From contig JAUWQK010000093.1 of the NCBI GenBank assembly GCA_030611115.1, forward strand, positions 1 to 6,228: DNA of 6,228 bases, read 5' to 3'. Each line of letters opens with the position of its first letter. Position 1 is the stretch's first letter. The DNA comes from Deltaproteobacteria bacterium (GTDB taxonomy: Bacteria > Desulfobacterota > Desulfobacteria > Desulfobacterales > ETH-SRB1). Below, in pieces: positions 1-5,011 of the stretch. Below the pieces are notes generated by a model that was given only the letters and a program-made list of their open reading frames with translations, had not been told where the DNA came from and did not search any database. Both the position numbers and the translations under genes were made by a program.

Positions 1-13
1 GTAGGCGTTCACG

Positions 14-216
14 GGTTCAAAGGTTCAGAGGTTCAAGGTTCCGTTTTCTTTTTCGTTTTTGGTCTGCATTTGGAACGTATATTTTTAAGAAAAGCACCAT
101 TTCCGTCAGGCCTAATCCAAAATTCAGAGATAATTGGCAATTATTTAAAAAATGACCATGTTCGACGAAAATTTTGAGTATTCAATGCATTGCCTTTCTT
201 GTCCTTAACCTTGAAC
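14..216. repeat. GGTTCA direct repeats with a distant inverted partner in the hisI leader
   Basis: Four head-to-tail units, GGTTCAAA, GGTTCAGA, GGTTCAA and GGTTCC, occupy 14-42. A perfect 10-base inverted partner of GTTCAAGGTT (31-40) lies at 207-216 (AACCTTGAAC), so the pair brackets about 165 bp of gene-free DNA. A small dyad ATAATT-GGC-AATTAT sits inside at 130-144. I see no coding frame and no convincing sigma-70 promoter in 1-279. The pattern resembles degenerate intergenic repeats common in Desulfobacteraceae-type genomes (recollection, not searched). No function is claimed. Confidence 0.5.
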
Positions 217-235
217 GTTGAATCGTGTCGAAGAT

Positions 236-248
236 CCCGCCAGGCGGG
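236..248. repeat. Short GC-rich palindrome CCCGCC-A-GGCGGG
   Basis: A perfect 6-bp inverted repeat with a 1-base centre lies in AT-rich surroundings, 31 bases before the hisI start. It is not followed by a T run that would make a normal intrinsic terminator, although a T-rich stretch (271-279) follows after the Shine-Dalgarno sequence. It is more likely a dispersed palindromic repeat than a regulatory site. Confidence 0.4.
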
Positions 249-279
249 GAACCGGTGAACGGTCAAGGAATTATTTTTT

Positions 280-657
280 ATGATAAAAATTGATTTTAAA
301 AAAACCGGTGGACTGATACCTGCAATTGTCCAGGACTATGAAACAGGTGAAGTATTGATGCTTGCATATATAAATAAAGAAGCTTGGGAAGCTACTCTTT
401 CTACAGGAAAAGCAACTTATTTCAGTCGAAGTCGGCAAACATTGTGGATAAAGGGTGAAACTTCCGGGAATATGCAGATTATCAGAGAAATCAGGATTGA
501 TTGTGATAATGACACGGTCATTTTTAAGGTAGAACAGATCGGCGGTGCTGCCTGCCACAAAGGATATAGAAGTTGTTTTTATAAGAAATTTAAAGATGGA
601 GCTGTAGAAGTAACTGAAAACCGGGTCTTTGACCCGAAGGAGGTATATAATAAATGA
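280..657 (+). CDS. hisI: Phosphoribosyl-AMP cyclohydrolase (monofunctional HisI)
   Basis: It opens the purine ring of phosphoribosyl-AMP to give ProFAR, the third step of histidine synthesis, in the cytoplasm. The 125-residue protein is the usual size for a stand-alone cyclohydrolase without a fused HisE domain. Visible motifs are [10 protein letters not shown] at residues 55-64, then DCDND at 74-78 and [13 protein letters not shown] at 88-100. By family knowledge C75, C92 and C99 are the zinc ligands and D74, D76 and D78 the metal-binding aspartates; all are present, so the enzyme should be active. The ATG start has AAGGAA at 265-270 with 9-base spacing, and the N-terminus matches the family start. 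Its stop overlaps the hisG start (ATGA, 654-657), implying translational coupling. No hisE is visible in the window, so the preceding step must be encoded elsewhere. Confidence 0.95.
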   Translation: MIKIDFKKTGGLIPAIVQDYETGEVLMLAYINKEAWEATLSTGKATYFSRSRQTLWIKGETSGNMQIIREIRIDCDNDTVIFKVEQIGGAACHKGYRSCFYKKFKDGAVEVTENRVFDPKEVYNK

Positions 658-1529
658 AAGGCAAGTTAAAACTCGGGCTTCCTAAAGGAAGTCTTCAAAA
701 TGCGACCATTGCACTATTCAAACGTTGCGGATGGAAAATTAATGTCAATGGACGAAGTTATTTCCCTGAAATAAATGATGATACAATAGAATGTGCGATC
801 TGCAGGGCACAGGAGATGTCCCGCTATGTTGAAAACGGCACACTTGACGCCGGGCTTACAGGCAAGGACTGGATAGCCGAAAACAGTTCTGATGTACATG
901 TAGTGGAAGACCTTATTTATTCCAAGGTAAGCGCAAGACCTGCCAGATGGGTTCTTGCCGTTCCATACGATTCAAAGATCAAGAAAATAGAAGATCTTAA
1001 GGGAAAAAAAATAGCAACAGAACTTGTTGAATTTACAAAAAATTATTTTTCGAAGAAACATATTAATGTAAATATTGAATTTTCCTGGGGAGCTACCGAA
1101 GCAAAAGTTGTATCAGGACTTGCTGATGCCATTGTAGAGGTTACAGAGACCGGAAGCACCATAAAGGCTCACGGCCTGCGTATTATACATGAGTTGATGC
1201 AGACAAATACCCAGCTTATTGTCAACCACGAGGCGTGGAAGGTTCCGGATAAAAGAGAAAAGGTTGAGCAGATTGCCCTTTTGCTTAAAGGCGCCCTTCT
1301 TGGAGAAAAACTTGTAGGTTTGAAAATGAATGTTCCGGAAAAGCAAATGGAAAAGGTTGTTGCCATGCTGCCGAGCTTAAATGCACCAACCGTAGCCCAT
1401 CTATACCAGACAGACTGGTTTTCCGTTGAGATAATGGTTGATTCAAGTGGTGTAAGGGACCTTATACCACAGCTTCTTAAAAACGGTGTTGAAGGTATTA
1501 TTGAATATCCGCTTAATAAGGTTGTATAA
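654..1529 (+). CDS. hisG: ATP phosphoribosyltransferase, long form
   Basis: It catalyses the first committed step of histidine synthesis, joining ATP and PRPP to phosphoribosyl-ATP. At 291 residues it is the long, homohexameric type, which carries its own regulatory domain and does not need HisZ. The start [11 protein letters not shown] is typical. The PRPP-binding loop is EVTETGST at 162-169 within [19 protein letters not shown]. The C-terminal ACT-like HisG_C domain, which binds histidine for feedback inhibition in this family, spans roughly 216-289 and includes [12 protein letters not shown] at 239-250. A strong Shine-Dalgarno sequence AAGGAGG at 637-643 lies 10 bases before the ATG inside the end of hisI, so the overlap does not rely on reinitiation alone. 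No attenuator or leader peptide rich in histidine is seen upstream of the pair. Confidence 0.96.
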   Translation: MKGKLKLGLPKGSLQNATIALFKRCGWKINVNGRSYFPEINDDTIECAICRAQEMSRYVENGTLDAGLTGKDWIAENSSDVHVVEDLIYSKVSARPARWVLAVPYDSKIKKIEDLKGKKIATELVEFTKNYFSKKHINVNIEFSWGATEAKVVSGLADAIVEVTETGSTIKAHGLRIIHELMQTNTQLIVNHEAWKVPDKREKVEQIALLLKGALLGEKLVGLKMNVPEKQMEKVVAMLPSLNAPTVAHLYQTDWFSVEIMVDSSGVRDLIPQLLKNGVEGIIEYPLNKVV

Positions 1530-1532
1530 TTT

Positions 1533-1564
1533 TTTCGTGCTTTCACTCTTTCGTGTTTTTTGTG
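1533..1564. repeat. Degenerate TTTCGTG repeats in the hisG-aminotransferase gap
   Basis: TTTCGTG occurs at 1533-1539 and 1549-1555, with a third degenerate copy TTTTGTG at 1558-1564. The T-rich run fills most of the 60-base gap between hisG and the next gene. It has no hairpin, so it is not a terminator and probably does not split the operon. Such TTTCGTG strings recur in spacers of related genomes by recollection only. Confidence 0.4.
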
Positions 1565-1589
1565 ATTGCCAATAAAAAAGGATAGAAAA

Positions 1590-2735
1590 TTGATTGCAAA
1601 ACGAATAGACAAAATTACATCATTTATTGTCATGGATGTCCTTGAAAAAGCCCATGAGATGGAAAAATCAGGGACGCATATAATTCACCTGGAAGTGGGC
1701 GAACCTGATTTTGATACTCCGCAGTGCATTAAAGACGCTGCCTGCAAGGCGCTTGATGAAGGTCATACCCACTACACTCACAGCCTGGGCCTTCTTGAAC
1801 TCAGAAATGCAATTTGTGAGTACTATTTATCCACCTACAAGGTCTCTGTTGACCCGGATCAGATTATTATAACGTCCGGCACTTCTCCTGCCATGTTCCT
1901 TTTATTCTCCGTACTGGTTGAAAAAGGTGATCAGGTTATTATTTCAGATCCCCATTATGCCTGCTATCCTAACTTTATCCGTTTTTTAGAAGGGGAAGTT
2001 GTTACAGTTGAAGTTTACCAGGAAGAGGGTTTTCAATACAGACCTGAAGAAATCAGTAAAAAGATCACGAACAAAACAAAGGCTATTTTAATAAACTCAC
2101 CCTCTAATCCAACGGGAAACCTTTTATCTGAAAGCCGGATGAAGGCGATAGCTGGTTTTTCACCTTACATCATTTCAGATGAAATCTATCATGGCCTGGT
2201 TTATGAAGGAGTTGAGCATTCAATTTTAGAATATACGGATAATGCTTTCGTGCTAAACGGCTTTTCCAAACTGTATGCAATGACAGGCCTGCGGCTGGGA
2301 TATCTTATTGCCCCAAAAGCGTTTATTCGCCCCATGCAAAAGCTTCATCAAAACTTTTTTATCTCTGCAAATTCCATGGTTCAAAAAGCGGGAATTGCTG
2401 CTCTTAAAGAAGCAGGAGATGATATCGAAAGAATGAGGAAGACATATAATGAACGAAGAGAATATATGATTAGGCGGTTAAAGGGGATGGGTCTCGGGAT
2501 TACCGTTGAACCCACCGGAGCGTTTTATGTCTTTGCAAATGCCCGGCATGTATCCGACGATTCTTATAAACTTGCCTTTGATATACTTAAAAAGGCTCAT
2601 GTGGGTGTAACACCCGGGATCGATTTTGGAAAAAACGGCGAAGGGTACCTCAGGTTTTCCTATGCAAACTCAATGGAGAACATCACCGAAGGAATGGACA
2701 GGTTGGAGAAATATCTTGATAATCAAATCTGCTGA
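1590..2735 (+). CDS. PLP-dependent aminotransferase, class I/II (AspAT-like)
   Basis: A fold-type I aminotransferase of 381 residues, resembling the bacterial aspartate aminotransferase I-gamma group. Visible landmarks are the N-terminal EVGEPDFDTP (35-44), SGT (96-98) for the PLP phosphate, NSPSNPTG (169-176) with N173, SDEIY (196-200) whose D197 pairs with the pyridine nitrogen, FSKLYAMTGLRLGY (225-238) with Schiff-base lysine K227 and R235, and RFSYANS (355-361) with the carboxylate-binding R355. All key residues are present. I chose the TTG at 1590 because AAAAGGA at 1576-1582 lies 7 bases upstream and MIAKRIDKI matches the usual start; the in-frame TTG at 1566 has no ribosome site. The end overlaps engB by 20 bases. 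Next to hisG it could supply histidinol-phosphate aminotransferase activity, but its sequence looks more AspAT-like than HisC, so substrate is open (Asp, aromatic or branched-chain). Confidence 0.9.
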   Translation: MIAKRIDKITSFIVMDVLEKAHEMEKSGTHIIHLEVGEPDFDTPQCIKDAACKALDEGHTHYTHSLGLLELRNAICEYYLSTYKVSVDPDQIIITSGTSPAMFLLFSVLVEKGDQVIISDPHYACYPNFIRFLEGEVVTVEVYQEEGFQYRPEEISKKITNKTKAILINSPSNPTGNLLSESRMKAIAGFSPYIISDEIYHGLVYEGVEHSILEYTDNAFVLNGFSKLYAMTGLRLGYLIAPKAFIRPMQKLHQNFFISANSMVQKAGIAALKEAGDDIERMRKTYNERREYMIRRLKGMGLGITVEPTGAFYVFANARHVSDDSYKLAFDILKKAHVGVTPGIDFGKNGEGYLRFSYANSMENITEGMDRLEKYLDNQIC

Positions 2736-3297
2736 ATTTGTTACAAGCGCTGTTAAGCCATCCCAGTATCCTCCGGCTGTTTTGCCGGAGATCGCTTTTG
2801 CCGGGCGTTCCAATGTCGGCAAATCTTCCCTTATCAATACTCTCGTAAACAGAAAACGTCTTGTAAAAACCAGTTCTACGCCCGGTCGAACCCAGCTTAT
2901 CAACTTTTTTAACATAAACGATGAGTTTTCTTTTGTAGATATTCCAGGATATGGATATGCAAATGTTCCGGGGTCTGTTAAAAAAAACTGGGGACCTATG
3001 ATTGAAACATATATTACAACGAGAAAGACGCTTAAAGGTGTAGTGCTGATTATGGATATCCGGCGTATCCCCAAGCAAGAAGAGATGAACATGCTCGACT
3101 GGCTCAATCACTACGACATTCCATCTTTACCTGTATTGACCAAATCCGATAAACTTTCAAAAACAAGGCAGCAAAAGCAATTAAAAGAAATCGCAAACAC
3201 TCTTTCGGCAGATAAAGATAATCTTATTTTATTTTCAGCAAAATCACGGCAGGGAAAGGACGAGGTTTGGGATGCGGTTAAGAAGCTGATATTATAG
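2716..3297 (+). CDS. engB: Ribosome-biogenesis GTP-binding protein EngB/YsxC/YihA
   Basis: A small TRAFAC-class GTPase of 193 residues that assists late large-subunit (50S) ribosome assembly and is essential in several model bacteria. All GTPase motifs are visible: G1 GRSNVGKS (30-37), G2 within SSTPGRTQ (53-60), G3 DIPGYG (75-80), G4 TKSD (142-145) and G5 SAK (174-176). Length fits the family. The start is TTG at 2716, giving MIIKSAEFVTSAVKP, which matches the family N-terminus; GGAG at 2705-2708 sits 7 bases upstream. A longer frame opens at the ATG at 2626, but that extension only reads the aminotransferase gene out of frame. The 20-base overlap with the aminotransferase suggests coupled translation. 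No clear terminator follows the stop. Confidence 0.95.
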   Translation: MIIKSAEFVTSAVKPSQYPPAVLPEIAFAGRSNVGKSSLINTLVNRKRLVKTSSTPGRTQLINFFNINDEFSFVDIPGYGYANVPGSVKKNWGPMIETYITTRKTLKGVVLIMDIRRIPKQEEMNMLDWLNHYDIPSLPVLTKSDKLSKTRQQKQLKEIANTLSADKDNLILFSAKSRQGKDEVWDAVKKLIL

Positions 3298-3340
3298 CTC
3301 TTTAATAAAAATCAAGCTTACGAGTTTGTTTTGAACCGCA

Positions 3341-3457
3341 GAATATCGAACAAGGAATAATGAATGTCGAAGTAAGGTATTCTATTTTTTCAATAATATA
3401 AAGGGCAGAGCAAAGCAATTCCATACTTCATCATTCGAAATTCCTTGTTCGATATTC
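3341..3457. repeat. MITE-like inverted-repeat element downstream of engB
   Basis: Arms at 3341-3358 and 3440-3457 are an 18-base perfect inverted repeat (GAATATCGAACAAGGAAT and its complement). Pairing continues inward imperfectly to about 37 bases per arm (3341-3377 with 3421-3457, roughly 31 of 37 matching by eye), leaving a 43-base AT-rich loop. The right arm continues as a short tandem of TTCGATA (3448-3464). There is no open frame inside, so this would be a non-autonomous element or a large hairpin. It fills much of the 276-bp spacer between engB and the next gene; I find nothing else certain there. It could act as a transcription stop or RNA stabiliser for the upstream operon (inference). 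Confidence 0.7.
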
Positions 3458-3573
3458 GATATTCAAATAGTGCTATCTCGAATTTACAATATTTTTTACT
3501 TAGCCATCCAGCGCTTATTTAAAGATTTTTTAAGAATTCATCATAATTACTAAAAAGAGAGAGGAGAAATTAA

Positions 3574-3984
3574 ATGTGTAAAAAATTTTGTCTTATATTA
3601 GGGATGCTCTTTATTTTTGTTTCTGTTTCATTTGCAGGTTCCCTTTTCAATGAAGGTCTGTGGGAGATTACTTCAAAGATGGAAATACCGGGAATGCCGG
3701 TTCCAATGCCTCCGATTACGTATAAACAATGCATGACTAACCAAAATCCTGTGCCCAACCAGTCGGAGCCTGGCCAGGAATGTCGTATGAAAAACATCAA
3801 AACAAAAGGCAACACAGTATCCTGGGAAATGGTTTGCGACTCTAAGCAAGGCGAAGTGAAGAGCAGCGGCAAAATCACTTATAAAGGTGACCGGTTCGAT
3901 GGAGTCGTTATGATGGACATGCCGGGACAAGGACAAATGAAAATGACAATGACCGGCCAGCGTATCGGAAAGTGTAAAAAGTAA
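3574..3984 (+). CDS. Exported DUF3617-family protein
   Basis: A 136-residue secreted protein of unknown function. Residues 1-21 form a Sec signal peptide (basic MCKK, hydrophobic core, likely cleavage after SFA at 19-21). The mature part starts with the hallmark GLWEITSKMEIPGMPVPMPP (28-47) and continues with YKQCM, a central GNTVSWEMVC and a C-terminal GQRIGKC, the layout I recall for DUF3617 (PF12276). Four mature cysteines (C53, C70, C88, C134) would allow two disulfides, consistent with a periplasmic location. Methionine is very frequent, including a MPGQGQMKMTMTG stretch at 116-128. The ATG has GAGGAG at 3561-3566, 7 bases upstream. It stands alone between two repeat-rich spacers, so context gives no clue to its role. 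Confidence 0.85.
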   Translation: MCKKFCLILGMLFIFVSVSFAGSLFNEGLWEITSKMEIPGMPVPMPPITYKQCMTNQNPVPNQSEPGQECRMKNIKTKGNTVSWEMVCDSKQGEVKSSGKITYKGDRFDGVVMMDMPGQGQMKMTMTGQRIGKCKK

Positions 3985-4043
3985 AAGTTATACCGTTTCA
4001 GGCATTAATAAAAGACTATAAATCAGACAGGATGCTCAGGATA

Positions 4044-4113
4044 TTTTTTGCCTTTCCTGCTTGCCCGCCATAGCATCTGCTAAGCTGCGACGGCTGGGAA
4101 GAAAGGTAAAAAA
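4044..4113. repeat. Nested long hairpin inside the 4026-4278 segment
   Basis: An outer 13-bp stem pairs TTTTTTGCCTTTC (4044-4056) with GAAAGGTAAAAAA (4101-4113), with one G-T pair. Inside it CCCGCC (4064-4069) pairs with GGCTGGG (4092-4098) allowing one bulge, and a perfect TAGCA-TC-TGCTA hairpin occupies 4071-4082. Stacked stems of this kind suggest either a palindromic repeat (REP-like) or a structured RNA. There is no promoter evidence for a transcript of its own. Confidence 0.5.
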
Positions 4114-4229
4114 TGCCAAATCTCTTCAAGATAACCAATTGGATTAATAGTGTCAAAAGCTTACCTTCAAATAGCAAGGATTGAAAGCCTGCTTATCTTT
4201 TTCGGCCTTAGGGCTGGATGGTGCCTTCT

Positions 4230-4248
4230 CAGTCTCATATGAAGACTG
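4230..4248. repeat. Small dyad CAGTCT-N7-AGACTG
   Basis: A perfect 6-bp inverted repeat with a 7-base centre (CATATGA) lies just inside the right end of the 4026-4278 segment. It could be a minor hairpin of that element or a protein-binding dyad; nothing distinguishes the two. Confidence 0.3.
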
Positions 4249-4285
4249 GTAAAAATATAAAATCCTGTTCATCCTGTCAAAATTT

Positions 4286-4303
4286 TGTCAGAAAGTTCTG
4301 CCA
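4286..4303. promoter_or_regulatory. Possible enhancer dyad upstream of the sigma-54 promoter
   Basis: TGTCAGAA (4286-4293) and TTCTGCCA (4296-4303) form an imperfect dyad, 7 of 8 positions symmetrical, with a 2-base centre. It lies about 120-135 bases before the -24 element, a normal distance for binding of a sigma-54 activator (bEBP). It is a single dyad and matches no activator consensus I can name, so the assignment is tentative. Confidence 0.3.
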
Positions 4304-4421
4304 TAACTTCCATACTATTTTGGCCTGCACACTCAAAGATCTCTTCAAAAATTAATATCAGCCCATATCTTATTGTTAAAACAAATATATCCTGTTTCCG
4401 TCTAATCATATCCGCGTGAAC

Positions 4422-4437
4422 TGGCATGCTTGTTGCA
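4422..4437 (+). promoter_or_regulatory. Sigma-54 (RpoN) -24/-12 promoter
   Basis: TGGCATGCTTGTTGCA matches the -24/-12 consensus TGGCAY-N5-TTGCW. The invariant GG (4423-4424) and GC (4435-4436) are separated by exactly 10 bases, as required. Transcription should begin near 4448, giving a leader of about 119 bases before the ATG at 4567. Promoters of this class need an ATP-hydrolysing enhancer-binding activator. The element points at the broken sensor-kinase gene and, beyond it, at prkA with no obvious terminator between. Confidence 0.75.
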
Positions 4438-4566
4438 GCAATCAAATAGTTACTAATTGTTATTTTTATCTTTTAAGGATATACTTTTCCAACAGAAAAT
4501 GGTATAAGGAACCATCTGAAAAATAGCCTGAAATAAATAAATTGATCCAGTTTGTATGGAGGTAAT

Positions 4567-4991
4567 ATGCTGCTGTGTTCAAATAATGCTTTCAGATGCC
4601 TTGGAATCACAGTTCTGGCAACCTGCCTGCTAACTGCATGCCCCATATTTTTATATGCAGAGAATAGCCAGGTAAAAAAGGTTCTTGTCCTTCATTCTTA
4701 CAATCACGCTCTTCCACGAATTGACGATATCTATAAAGCAATTGATTCTGCACTTAAAAAAGACGACCCAATAATAAAAACCCATACCGAAGATATGGAT
4801 TCAAAAAGAATTTATAACTCAACATACATAAGGCCTTTGTATGAACTTTATAAATATAAATTCAGAAACTGCCAATACGATGTAATTATCTGTTTAGATA
4901 ATAATGCATTAAATTTCCTGTTTTTAAAAACAAGGAGATAGGAAAAGGGACCGGCCTTGTACAGCGGATAAACAAAGACGAAAAAAGTTGA
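4567..4991 (+). pseudogene. Truncated ABC_sub_bind sensor histidine kinase remnant
   Basis: The readable frame runs from ATG 4567 to TAG 4939-4941 (124 residues). GGAGG at 4558-4562 precedes the ATG by 4 bases; a TTG at 4552 is a weaker alternative. Residues 1-31 are a signal peptide probably cut after LYA; an LTAC string (22-25) loosely resembles a lipobox. Residues about 37-118 match the first part of ABC_sub_bind domains (PF04392) used as sensors in many deltaproteobacterial kinases: VLVLHSYNHALP (39-50), EDMDSKR (75-81), YELYKYKF (92-99) and YDVIICLDNNALNFL (104-118). The intact domain is over twice as long, so most of it is missing. Just after NFL the other frame (4914-4991) encodes a histidine-kinase ATP-binding scrap. 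I infer an internal deletion that removed the rest of the sensor, the dimerisation domain and most of the catalytic domain. The short product might still be exported, but it should not signal. Confidence 0.75.
4914..4991 (+). pseudogene. Histidine-kinase HATPase (G2 box) scrap
   Basis: Read from 4914 this frame gives FPVFKNKEIGKGTGL and then VQRINKDEKS before TGA at 4989-4991. Kinase catalytic domains of the HATPase_c family typically read PFFTTKEIGKGTGLGLS followed by IVQRIVKDHGG. The scrap matches the first part closely, seems to lack four residues (GLSI in the typical sequence) between GTGL and VQRI, then diverges and stops. The frame differs from that of the upstream ABC_sub_bind piece and has a stop just upstream at 4902-4904, so it cannot be expressed as part of it. 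The resemblance is judged by eye over about 20 residues. Confidence 0.65.
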
Positions 4992-5011
4992 CAGCATCAA
5001 TAGGAGGAAAA

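Larger units (their letters stand above)
4026..4278. repeat. Segment bounded by inverted GACAGGAT/ATCCTGTC repeats
   Basis: The left end at 4026-4042 (GACAGGATGCTCAGGAT) and the right end at 4262-4278 (ATCCTGTTCATCCTGTC) are inverted copies matching at 15 of 17 bases. The right end is itself a near-tandem of ATCCTGT. The 253-bp segment includes a large nested hairpin (4044-4113) and no gene. It may be a non-autonomous mobile element or two chance copies of a dispersed short repeat facing each other; no flanking target-site duplication was recognised. Confidence 0.5.
3985..4551. other. Gene-free spacer, 567 bp
   Basis: No reading frame on either strand resembles a protein here. The left half (to about 4278) holds inverted repeats and hairpins and looks like a repeat element. 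The right half holds a dyad at 4286-4303, the sigma-54 promoter at 4422-4437 and an AT-rich leader of about 119 bases before the ATG at 4567. No rho-independent terminator with a clean stem and T run was found for the DUF3617 gene. Confidence 0.7.

Noticed and set aside
134..162. TTGGCA followed by a -10-like CATGTT as a sigma-70 promoter for hisI
   Set aside because: The -10 matches only 3 of 6 positions, so the pair is no better than chance in AT-rich DNA.
1566..1589. TTG at 1566 as the aminotransferase start
   Set aside because: No ribosome site precedes it and the segment lies in a T-rich repeat. TTG 1590 has AAAAGGA at the right distance and the usual protein start.
1169..1633. 154-codon minus-strand frame across hisG and the aminotransferase start
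   Set aside because: It lies opposite a clearly conserved gene, shows no motif and has no separate support; it is a shadow frame.
2626..2715. ATG at 2626 as the start of engB, giving a 223-residue protein
   Set aside because: The extra 30 residues are an out-of-frame reading of the aminotransferase 3' end. The TTG at 2716 has a good Shine-Dalgarno sequence and yields the family N-terminus.
2670..3111. Two minus-strand frames of 142-145 codons opposite engB
   Set aside because: Both mirror the conserved GTPase gene, and their translations show no family resemblance.
3483..3521. TTTACA as a -35 element for the DUF3617 gene
   Set aside because: No acceptable -10 box lies 16-18 bases downstream; the nearest TATTTA-like string is too far away.
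4630..4641. LTAC lipobox marking the remnant as a lipoprotein
   Set aside because: The cysteine falls inside a hydrophobic run that continues as PIFLYA and is followed by proline. Cleavage after LYA fits better.
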